From the NCBI RefSeq assembly GCF_003072125.1, contig NZ_QCYH01000004.1:62001-126000 (forward strand): a stretch of DNA of 64,000 nt, written 5' to 3'. The stretch's first letter is position 1. Each line of letters starts with the position of its first letter. Positions 33,855-41,587 of this stretch are shown here, piece after piece. This DNA comes from Pelagivirga sediminicola. GTDB taxonomy: Bacteria > Pseudomonadota > Alphaproteobacteria > Rhodobacterales > Rhodobacteraceae. The translations under genes and the position numbers were made by a program. A model generated the notes under the pieces. It had not been told where the DNA came from. It saw only the letters and a program-made list of their open reading frames with translations, and did not search any database.

Positions 33855-35175
33855 CGCCAACAGGATCGCGGTCGCGCAGTCCGGCAAAACCGGCGGCACA
33901 CCCACCGACACGTCCGGCGCGGCACCGGCCGACGAGGATGACGCCGCCCCGGAAACCCCGGCCTACCTTGCCGGTCTCGACAACCCTTCCATTCCGCTGG
34001 ACGAACTGCGCCTGCGTCTCGTGCCGCTGACGGCTGCGGAGCTTGCGACGCTCGCCGAGGCATGGCAGGCCAACGCGCGCGACGCGACCCTTGCCGTGGT
34101 TCAGCGAAATCTGGAACTGCGCGAGGCGGGCGGGGCCGCAACCGATGCACAGCTGGCCGCGCGCGAAGATCTGCTCGACACGCGCGAGGACATCTTCGAA
34201 AGGTACAGCGCCGTCGTCACCAGCCTTGAGGCGAAGGGCGGCGATGCGGAGGTCATCAAGTCGCTCAGGATCTACCGAACCGCCATCTCGGTCGAGGAAG
34301 CGGCAACGCTTGAGCCGCGGGAGATTGCGGTCAATGTGCTTGCCTGGCTCGTCTCGCCCGAGGGCGGGATCGACCTGGCGATACGGATTGCGGTGGTGCT
34401 GGCCGCGCTTCTTGGGTTGCTCATCGTGGCGAGGATCGTGCGCGCGTGGTCGCGGCGCATGTTCGGGCGCGTGCCGAACCTGTCGAAGCTGCTGCAAGGG
34501 TTCCTTGCCATGGTCGTCTATTGGCTGGTGATCGCCGTCGGCCTGATGATCGTGCTTGCGGCGTTGGGCGTCAACGTCACGCCGCTTTTCGCGCTGCTGG
34601 GCGGTGCGTCCTTCATCGTCGCTTTCGCCATGCAGGACACGTTGGGCAACCTGGCTGCGGGGCTGATGATCATGATCAACCGGCCCTTTGACGAGGGCGA
34701 TTACGTCACCGCCGCGGGCGTCGCGGGCACTGTGCGCAAGGTGTCTGTCGTGTCGACCACGGTGACGACGCCGGACAATCAGTTCATCGTGATCCCCAAC
34801 TCCAAGGTCTGGGGCGACGTGATCATCAACACCACCGCATCGGACACGCGCCGTGTCGATCTGGTCTTTGGCATCGGTTACGAGGATTCGATCGAAGAGG
34901 CGCAGGAGACGCTGGAGAATGTGCTCGCGCAGCATCCAAAGATCATGAAAGACCCCGCGCCGGTGATCCGTGTCAACGAGTTGGGCGCAAGCTCGGTCAA
35001 CTTCATCGTGCGCCCCTGGGTGCGGGCCGAGGATTACTGGGACGTCTACTGGGATCTGACCCGGCAGGTGAAGGAAGTCTTTGACGAGCGTGGCCTGACC
35101 ATCCCCTTTCCGCAGACCGAGATGCGCATCAAGGGCGATTCAAAATCCACCGAGACATTTGCGCCGGCCGAATAA
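33712..35175 (+). CDS. MscS-type mechanosensitive channel, probably 5'-truncated
   Basis: The frame encodes up to 487 residues. Real family similarity starts about residue 80 (PAYLAGLDNPSIPLDEL), followed by three membrane segments (about 222-245, 262-290, 293-320), the pore helix ending GGASFIVAFAMQDTLGNLAAG and the cytoplasmic beta domain (GTVRKVSVVSTTVTTPDNQF). Codons before about 33850 are antisense to the M20 remnant, and the expected N-terminal signal peptide is missing, leaving only an ANRIAVAQS-like tail. No start codon exists between 33841 and 33930, so expression is uncertain. Confidence 0.75.
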   Translation: MSLKISVRRDPSGSIASVTRAINSDETRFPPGPSCVATSCAPTWFTGIANRIAVAQSGKTGGTPTDTSGAAPADEDDAAPETPAYLAGLDNPSIPLDELRLRLVPLTAAELATLAEAWQANARDATLAVVQRNLELREAGGAATDAQLAAREDLLDTREDIFERYSAVVTSLEAKGGDAEVIKSLRIYRTAISVEEAATLEPREIAVNVLAWLVSPEGGIDLAIRIAVVLAALLGLLIVARIVRAWSRRMFGRVPNLSKLLQGFLAMVVYWLVIAVGLMIVLAALGVNVTPLFALLGGASFIVAFAMQDTLGNLAAGLMIMINRPFDEGDYVTAAGVAGTVRKVSVVSTTVTTPDNQFIVIPNSKVWGDVIINTTASDTRRVDLVFGIGYEDSIEEAQETLENVLAQHPKIMKDPAPVIRVNELGASSVNFIVRPWVRAEDYWDVYWDLTRQVKEVFDERGLTIPFPQTEMRIKGDSKSTETFAPAE

Positions 35176-35258
35176 CGCGCCGATGCCGCCCATCGCCGCG
35201 TGTGGGTATGCTGTTCCGATCTGCGCGTATATCATGCGATAAAACAGGAGTATCCGGA

Positions 35259-36656
35259 ATGCAGAAAATACTGGTTTGGATCGCGGCGGCTCTGGCGCTG
35301 GCTACCATGTCGCAAACGGCAGCCGCGCAGGTGATCGAGGTGACCGCCACTTATCGCGAGCGGATCGCGCCGCCGCCGGACGCGCGGCTGGTCAGCGTGC
35401 TTTTGGATGTGTCGCGCGCCGACGCCCCCGCCGCCGAGCTGGGCCGGACCGAGATCGCGGACGCGGGAATGCCGCCCTATCAGTTCGAGATCGCATATGA
35501 CCCCGCCGCGATCGACCCCGCCCATCGCTATGCGGTGCGCAGCACGCTGTTTGCCGGAGAGCGGATGATGTTCACGACGGACACCCATGTTCCGGTGTTG
35601 ACCCAAGGCGCCTCCGACCGCGCCGAGATCACAATGGTCCGCGTCGCGCAGGAGCGGAGCGAATTGGAGGATAGGGGCGCGCTGACCTATGGCCTGTCCC
35701 TGCCGGCGAGCTTTACGGGCCGGCTGCCCTGCGCCGATTGCGAGGCGGTCGAGCATCATCTGGACCTGTGGCCGGATCAGGCGTTCCACCTGCGGCGCAC
35801 ATGGATCGGCGGCAGCAAGGATGGCACTGTGCAGAGCGATCTGGGCCTGTGGTCTGCGCTGCCGGAAGACAATGCGCTGAAGCTCTGGGGTCTGGGTGAC
35901 GCGCCCGAAACATGGCGCGTCGTGGACCCGCAAACCCTGCGCGCCATCGACGCGGAGGGCGACGTGGCTGCCGACACACTGACCGGAGACGGCAGCCTGA
36001 GCGAAACCGATCTGGAGGGCATGTTCCTCGGCGGGATGATGACCTACATGGCCGACGCCGCGACCTTCACCGAATGCGCGACGAACCGCAGCTATCCCAT
36101 CGCGCAGGAGGGCGACTACCTCGCGCTGGAGCGCGCCTATCTGAACCAGACCGCAGGCCCCGGTGTGCCGCTTTACGTGCATGTCGAGGGATCGCTGCTG
36201 ATGCGCCCGGCGATGGAGGGGGCGGACCGGCGCAGTCTGGTGGTGGACCGCTTCATCCGCGCCCGCCCCGGCATCACCTGCGAGCGCCAGCGCGCAGATG
36301 CGTCACTGACCGGCACCTATTGGCGCATAGACAGTCTGCTAGGCGAGGCGGTCGAGATCGCGGAAGGCGCGCGGGAGCCGCATCTTTTGCTGACCGCGGG
36401 CGAGGAGCCGCGCTATGCCGCGACGGTGGGCTGCAACCAGATGGTCGGGGGATACGAGGCGAGCGATGACAGCCTGACGCTGGCCGTCGGACCCGCGACG
36501 CTGATGGCCTGTCCGCCGCCGCTGGATGCGACGGAACGCAAGCTGAACGAGACGCTGAGGGCGGTGAAAAGCTATGCGATCAGCGGCGAGACGCTGGCGC
36601 TGAAGGACGACGCCGGAGAGGTGGTCGCGCTGTTGACGGCGGTCTATTTGCGATAG
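35259..36656 (+). CDS. Exported YbaY-NlpE-META domain fusion protein
   Basis: 465-residue protein with a Sec signal peptide (residues 1-24, ending QTAAAQ) and no lipobox, so it is probably periplasmic. Three envelope-stress domains follow: YbaY/YscW-like (25-150, TATYRERIAPPPDARLVSVL), NlpE-like (155-250, with the CxxC of LPCADCEAVEHHLDLWPD), and META/HslJ-like (about 365-465, TGTYWRIDSLLGEAVEI and VGCNQMVGGYE). AAACAGGAG precedes the ATG at 35259. Likely an envelope or copper-stress sensor or chaperone; the combination is unusual. Confidence 0.8.
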   Translation: MQKILVWIAAALALATMSQTAAAQVIEVTATYRERIAPPPDARLVSVLLDVSRADAPAAELGRTEIADAGMPPYQFEIAYDPAAIDPAHRYAVRSTLFAGERMMFTTDTHVPVLTQGASDRAEITMVRVAQERSELEDRGALTYGLSLPASFTGRLPCADCEAVEHHLDLWPDQAFHLRRTWIGGSKDGTVQSDLGLWSALPEDNALKLWGLGDAPETWRVVDPQTLRAIDAEGDVAADTLTGDGSLSETDLEGMFLGGMMTYMADAATFTECATNRSYPIAQEGDYLALERAYLNQTAGPGVPLYVHVEGSLLMRPAMEGADRRSLVVDRFIRARPGITCERQRADASLTGTYWRIDSLLGEAVEIAEGAREPHLLLTAGEEPRYAATVGCNQMVGGYEASDDSLTLAVGPATLMACPPPLDATERKLNETLRAVKSYAISGETLALKDDAGEVVALLTAVYLR

Positions 36657-36665
36657 AAATGCGAC

Positions 36666-36688
36666 GGGCGCGGACCTGATCCGCGCCC
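36666..36688. terminator. Bidirectional hairpin between convergent genes
   Basis: GGGCGCGGA (36666-36674) pairs perfectly with TCCGCGCCC (36680-36688) around loop CCTGA. It occupies the 53-base gap between the converging YbaY-NlpE-META and amidohydrolase genes. No long T-run on either side. Confidence 0.6.
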
Positions 36689-36709
36689 TTGCAACGATTG
36701 GCGGTGCGA

Positions 36710-38056
36710 TCACTCGGCCTGCGCGTTCTTGTAGATCTGCCCATCCTTCATGATGACGACCAGATTGGCCGGATCCGCGATCAGGTCGATATCCGCCAGC
36801 GGATCACCGTCGATCAGCAGCAGATCGGCCAGCGCGCCTTCCTTGACCACGCCCAGTTCGCCGTTGTAGGGGCTGCGCTTGCCCGAGAGCGCCAGAAGCT
36901 GCGCGTTGTCATGGGTTGCCATCTTCAGCACCTCGGCAGGTTCGAACCAGCGCACCATCTTGGCCAGCTGCGCGCCCTGGCGCGGCGCCAGATTTGGATC
37001 GAACAGCGTATCGGTGCCCCAAGCCAGGTTCACGCCGTGTTTCTTGGCCAGCTCATACGCGGTATCGGTGCCGTTTGTCATCTCCAGCTGCTTGGCACGG
37101 TTGGCCGAGCCTTCGGGGAAGGGAATGGAATCCTCGTCATCCAGAAAGGGCTGCATGCTCCACCAGATCCCCTTGTCGGCCATGATCTGCACCGTTTCCT
37201 CGTCCAGAAGCTGGCCGTGGTCGATGCACTTCACACCAGCATTGATGGCCGTCTGCACCGCGTCGGGCGTATAGGCATGGACGGTGACATAGGTGCCCCA
37301 ATCCTCGGCGGCCTCGACGGCGGCGCGCAATTCGTCCTCGGTGAACTGGCTGACATCCAGCGGATCGTAATCCGAGGCGACACCCCCGCCCGCCGCCAGC
37401 TTGATCTGGCTGGCGCCGCGCATCAGTTGCTCGCGCACCCGGCGCAGCACCTCGGCGCGGCCATCGGCGACGGCGGCAAAGCCCTGCAATTCGGTATGGT
37501 GCAGGGACACGTTCGAGCCGCGCGGAATGTCATGCACCGTGCGGTAATCACCATGCCCCGAGGTTTGCGAGATCATCGCGCCCGACGGCCAGATGCGAGG
37601 ACCGGGGGTGATGCCCTCGTCGATGGCACGTTTCAGGCCGAAGGTCGGCCCGGCCAGATCGCACACCGAGGTGAAACCGCGCATCAGGATCCCCTCGGCG
37701 GCCTGTCCGCTGATCAGGGCGATATAGTTGGGATCGCCCGTCATCATGGTCGGGATCGGAATAGTCGACAAGGTGATATGCGAATGTGCGTCGATCATCC
37801 CCGGCATCAGTGTCTTGCCCGCGCCGTCGATGATGCGGGCGTCGTCATCGGCATCGATGGCATCGGTCGAGATGGTGTCGATGACATTGCCGCGCACCAT
37901 CACGTTCGAGGGCGGCGAGAGCGCCGCGCCGGTCCCATCAAAGATGCGCACGTTCTGAAAGATCGTCGTCGCTGCGTCCTCTTGCTGGGCCGATAGAGGT
38001 CCGGCCAAGAGCGCGCCGAATGTCAGCGACAGCGCGGCGTGGCGAAAGAAAATCAT
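36710..38056 (-). CDS. Exported amidohydrolase (imidazolonepropionase/prolidase-like)
   Basis: 448-residue metal-dependent amidohydrolase with a signal peptide (1-24, ending GPLSAQQ). The metal motif is MPGMIDAHSHITLS, further ligands lie in VTVHAYTPDAVQTAINAGVK and CIDHGQLLD, and the catalytic Asp in LAWGTDTLFDP. The family includes secreted prolidase-like enzymes that cleave dipeptides; substrate not predictable. GAGGAG precedes the ATG at 38056; the upstream 55-codon extension is rejected. Confidence 0.85.
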   Translation of the reverse strand: MIFFRHAALSLTFGALLAGPLSAQQEDAATTIFQNVRIFDGTGAALSPPSNVMVRGNVIDTISTDAIDADDDARIIDGAGKTLMPGMIDAHSHITLSTIPIPTMMTGDPNYIALISGQAAEGILMRGFTSVCDLAGPTFGLKRAIDEGITPGPRIWPSGAMISQTSGHGDYRTVHDIPRGSNVSLHHTELQGFAAVADGRAEVLRRVREQLMRGASQIKLAAGGGVASDYDPLDVSQFTEDELRAAVEAAEDWGTYVTVHAYTPDAVQTAINAGVKCIDHGQLLDEETVQIMADKGIWWSMQPFLDDEDSIPFPEGSANRAKQLEMTNGTDTAYELAKKHGVNLAWGTDTLFDPNLAPRQGAQLAKMVRWFEPAEVLKMATHDNAQLLALSGKRSPYNGELGVVKEGALADLLLIDGDPLADIDLIADPANLVVIMKDGQIYKNAQAE

Positions 38057-38474
38057 ACCGTATCTCCTCGGGTTGGGATCGCCCCGGATCACGCCGGACA
38101 TAGCGGGCTGGCTCTCCGGTCCATCCGCGAAGTGTCGCAGCGCAAGGGCGTCATGGTCAACGGCGAAGTTGGATGACAACGCGAAGAACACCAGCCACGA
38201 GCAACCGGTTTTCCCGGTCACAAATCAATCGGCCAAAACGAACAACTTCCGAAACGATCCTGCGCAATCTGGTCAAAACCCTTGCACATCGTGTTTTCGC
38301 AGCTAACCATTCATGCAAGGGCGCCGTGCAAAGGCACGCTGTCAGTTCCAGCTTCAGGGCCCATGACCTTGGATATAGAGCGCCTCGTGGTTGATCCCCA
38401 TCTTTGTGGTGCTCGAGCTGCAGGAGGAAACCGCGTCTGCTCAGCCCCTCTCATTGAAGCTTCGTCTCAACTGC
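38057..38474. other. Intergenic region upstream of IS remnant
   Basis: 418 bases with no ORF of protein character. Base composition becomes less GC-rich than the housekeeping part, and the stretch leads into a decayed IS3 transposase. It probably contains the promoter of the amidohydrolase gene and the left junction of the accessory region. Confidence 0.5.
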
Positions 38475-38733
38475 CGGGCAATGGACAACGGGTTCTGCTA
38501 CATTTCTGGCGGCGTGGCTGCAGGATGAGAAGATGGACCACGTTCGCGGGGCACCATTCCATCCCCAAATCCGGGGCAAGATCGAGTGCTGTCACCAGAC
38601 GATGAAGAACCGGGTTCTGCTGAAAAACTACTATCTGCCCGGCGATTTTGAACACCGGATGACTTCACTTTCGTCGCAAAAACCGGTCCGCATTTGTCCG
38701 GCAGCAGCCGGGGCAGTTCAGAGACATTTCTGA
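38475..38733 (+). pseudogene. Degenerate IS3-family transposase remnant (orfB C-terminal part)
   Basis: Fragments of an IS3 orfB integrase core in two frames: MDNGFCYISGGVAAG (matching the DNGxxY-S/A-G block) then, after a frameshift near 38520, MDHVRGAPFHPQIRGKIE with CCHQTMKNRVLLKNYYLPGD. The second DDE aspartate and the downstream glutamate region are recognisable, but there is no start, no N-terminal part and no terminal repeats. Clearly dead. Confidence 0.8.
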
Positions 38734-38995
38734 GTTTCGGGCAAAGCAGGGCGGCGGCGACGTTCTTTGCGACGCCGCCGAGGCCGTTCAATTTTACGAT
38801 CATGGCTCGAAGCCAGTCTGCGATCCTAACGCGACTGATTGCAAAATTTTGCTATGCATTGGCAATATTTTATGGTTTGTGACTGTTGTCTGTAGCAGGT
38901 TCTGTGCGCAATAAACTCTTGAAGGTTCGAATATCCTAGAACGGCTTGCCAATTTTCGACCGGCGCGAAGCGCACGGGCCGTGAGGGGCTAGATC

Positions 38996-40669
38996 ATGGC
39001 CATACTTTTGTTTTCGTTAAATCTTTCAGGTTCCGTGATGTTGCTGCTCTTCGCGGTACGCATGGTGCGAACTGGAATCGAGCGCAGTTTCGGGGCGCAA
39101 TTCCAACGCTGGCTGACCGAAAGCACCAGTTTGATCGGCTCAGGTGTCACGGGAACCGTGCTTGCGATAATTTTGCAAAGCTCGGCTGCTGTCGCGTTGC
39201 TGGCGGGAGGCTTTGCCGCTGCGGGTTACCTGGCGTTTCCTGCGGGACTTGCCGTTGTGCTGGGTGGGGATCTGGGCTCGGCGTTGATCATTCAGGTCCT
39301 GTCATTCCGATTGGATTGGCTAATTCCGCTTCTGTTGACCATCGGCGGTTTTCTCTTTGTAAAGACCGAGGGGCGCCGCTGGAGGCAAGCCGGCCGCATC
39401 CTGATGGGTGTCGCCTTCATCCTGATTTCGCTTCAATTGCTGCGCGAAACGATGGAGCCGATAAAGGATAGCGCGTTCTTGCCCGCCATCGCCCAATATC
39501 TTGAGCGCGATTTCATCACTGCGTTTCTGGTGGGGGCGGCGCTCGCCTTCGTGATGCACTCCAGCGTGGCGGCGATCCTGATGTGTGTCGCATTGGTGCA
39601 TATCGGCGCGATCCCCTTTGCGGCCGGGCTTTCGCTGGTGCTGGGCGCCAATATGGGAAGCGCGGGAATTCCCGTCTATCTTACGCGCGGGATGGACATC
39701 GTCGGGCGGCGCATTCCGATTGCAAACCTCATGCTGCGGGGGGCATGGGCGTTGGCGACGCTGCTGGTGATCAACTTGGCGTTGGACCCCGATCACCTTC
39801 TGGTGGTCGGGCCCGGTCAGTCGCTGATTTACGCTCATATCTTGTTCAACCTGACCCTGTTTGTCGTCGCCCTGCCGCTCTGCCGTCCATTGGAGGCCGT
39901 GCTTTGTGCGATGATGCCAGGCCGAGTGCAGGAAGAGCCTGAACAGCGTGACGAGGTCAGTGTTCTGGACCAGGATGTCATTGGATCCCCGCAATTGGCC
40001 ATTGCCAGCCTCAGGCGCGAGATCCTGCGCATGATGGGGCTGGTCGAGCGGATGTTCCTGCCCATCCAGTCGGTGTATGAAAGTGGGGACAAGGCGCGGA
40101 TGCGCACGATCAAGTTTCAGGATCGCTCGGTCAACGCCGCTTTGCTGGCCATACGTCGCTACGTTGCCGATATTCCGCTGGACAAATACACCAAGGACGA
40201 AGCCAAGATCGTGCGGAGCCTCATGGAATACGCCATTCGGCTTGAGTCGGCCGGCGATCTGGTTTCGGGACAATTCCTGCGCACTGCGGCGGAAAAGCGC
40301 GACGAGAACATTAGCCTGTCCAGCGATGGCTGGGCGGAACTGGTGCATATGTTCGAGCGGGTGCGCGCCAATTTCAAGCTGGCCAGCAACGTCCTGATTT
40401 CGGATGATCTGGAAAGCGCGCGGCTGTTGGTCATGGAAAAGACCGAGATGAAGCAAACCGAGCGCAGCAGTCGCAAGCGCCACCTCCAGCGCCTGTCAGA
40501 AGGGCGCGCCGACAGTTTCAAGTCCAGCGACGTGCATCTTGAAACACTGCGTGCATTGCGCGATCTCAACGGACATATTTCGGCTGTTGCGTATCCTATC
40601 CTCTATCGCAGCGGCCAGTTGCTGGAGACGCGTCTGATCCAGAACATGGACGACGGCCGAGACGATTGA
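38996..40669 (+). CDS. Na/Pi cotransporter family protein with PhoU-like domain
   Basis: 557-residue membrane protein. Residues 1-310 hold two Na/Pi repeats with the QSS-type motifs ILQSSAAVALLAGGFAAAG and VMHSSVAAILMCVALVHIG. Residues 340-550 are a PhoU-like helical domain. Family members move phosphate with sodium and may act as exporters in bacteria. GAGGGG precedes the ATG. First gene of a same-strand set with DeoR and a GcvT-type flavoprotein, next to phosphonate genes that release phosphate. Confidence 0.88.
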   Translation: MAILLFSLNLSGSVMLLLFAVRMVRTGIERSFGAQFQRWLTESTSLIGSGVTGTVLAIILQSSAAVALLAGGFAAAGYLAFPAGLAVVLGGDLGSALIIQVLSFRLDWLIPLLLTIGGFLFVKTEGRRWRQAGRILMGVAFILISLQLLRETMEPIKDSAFLPAIAQYLERDFITAFLVGAALAFVMHSSVAAILMCVALVHIGAIPFAAGLSLVLGANMGSAGIPVYLTRGMDIVGRRIPIANLMLRGAWALATLLVINLALDPDHLLVVGPGQSLIYAHILFNLTLFVVALPLCRPLEAVLCAMMPGRVQEEPEQRDEVSVLDQDVIGSPQLAIASLRREILRMMGLVERMFLPIQSVYESGDKARMRTIKFQDRSVNAALLAIRRYVADIPLDKYTKDEAKIVRSLMEYAIRLESAGDLVSGQFLRTAAEKRDENISLSSDGWAELVHMFERVRANFKLASNVLISDDLESARLLVMEKTEMKQTERSSRKRHLQRLSEGRADSFKSSDVHLETLRALRDLNGHISAVAYPILYRSGQLLETRLIQNMDDGRDD

Positions 40670-40733
40670 CGCGCCTCACGTGCATTGCGAAACTTGGCAA
40701 AGTGCCAGAAGCAGCCAGACAAAGGGCAAGGTG

Positions 40734-41504
40734 ATGTTACCATCCCAGCGACATCAGATCATTCTGAGCCTCGTATCGGACCAGCCGGCCGTCTCGATAC
40801 GCGAGTTGACCGAATCCCTCGGGGTCAGCCGTGAAACCGTGCGCAAGGACATCGAGCACCTGGCCGGTGAGAACCGGCTCCTTCAGGTGCGGGGCGGCGC
40901 GACACGCATCCTGACCGCCGAGCGGCCAATGCAGACGCGCGCGACGACAAACCGCGAGGGCAAGGCGCGTATCGCGGCGCATGTCGCTGCACAGATTGAT
41001 GACGGGGCCAGCATTTTCATCGACAACGGCTCGACCACGCTGGCGGTTGCCGTGGCGCTTGCGCGACTGCGGCAGGATCTGATTGTTTACACGAACGATC
41101 TGAAAATAGCCGAAGTTATTGGTCCTGCCGCGCGCGAAGTTACGGTGCTGGGCGGACGATTGGATCTGGACGTGGGCGCCACTTTTGGCCTCGTGACATT
41201 GGAACATCTCAGCCATTATCGCGCCGAATATGCGTTGATCGGCGGCGGAGGCGTCAGCGCGCGGGCGCTCTTTACCGATTTTTCGCGAGAGGCGGCGGAG
41301 ATGCGTTTGCGTATGATGCAACAGGCCGAAGAGGCGCTGATCCTTGTCGATAGCAGCAAGTTCGGTGAGGTGGGGCAGGTGGTGCTCGGCCCGCTTCCCA
41401 AGGGGGTGCGGATGGTCAGCGAGCTTGCGCCGCCGGACGAGATCAGTGCAGCGCTGACGGCGGCATCCGTTCGTGTCGACTTGGCAGATTCCGTCTCGGA
41501 ATAG
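40734..41504 (+). CDS. DeoR/GlpR family transcriptional regulator
   Basis: 256-residue regulator: N-terminal DeoR HTH (QRHQIILSLVSDQPAVSIRE and LGVSRETVRKDIEHLAGENR) and C-terminal sugar-isomerase-like sensor (IDNGSTTLAVAVALARLR, VLGGRLDLDVGATFG, and the conserved VDSSKFGEVG). The ATG at 40734 is used; an upstream extension from 40680 is not DeoR-like. Usual DeoR ligands are phosphorylated metabolites. It sits between the Na/Pi transporter and the flavoprotein and probably controls one or both. Confidence 0.88.
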   Translation: MLPSQRHQIILSLVSDQPAVSIRELTESLGVSRETVRKDIEHLAGENRLLQVRGGATRILTAERPMQTRATTNREGKARIAAHVAAQIDDGASIFIDNGSTTLAVAVALARLRQDLIVYTNDLKIAEVIGPAAREVTVLGGRLDLDVGATFGLVTLEHLSHYRAEYALIGGGGVSARALFTDFSREAAEMRLRMMQQAEEALILVDSSKFGEVGQVVLGPLPKGVRMVSELAPPDEISAALTAASVRVDLADSVSE

Positions 41505-41544
41505 CCAGATAAGAAAGATATTGCCAAATTATGCAAACTACCCT

Positions 41545-41572
41545 TAGGTGATGCCATACAGTGCATCACCTA
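41545..41572. promoter_or_regulatory. Perfect 10-bp inverted repeat before the GcvT-type gene
   Basis: TAGGTGATGC (41545-41554) and GCATCACCTA (41563-41572) are perfect inverted copies with an 8-base spacer, ending 15 bases before the flavoprotein ATG. There is no T-run. It could be the DeoR operator or an mRNA hairpin close to the ribosome site. TTGCCAA lies just upstream at 41521. Confidence 0.6.
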
Positions 41573-41587
41573 GCCGGAGCTGACCTC

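Noticed and set aside
41545..41572. Terminator for the DeoR gene
   Set aside because: The inverted repeat lacks a T-run on either strand and lies 15 bases from the next start codon, so an operator or leader hairpin is more plausible.
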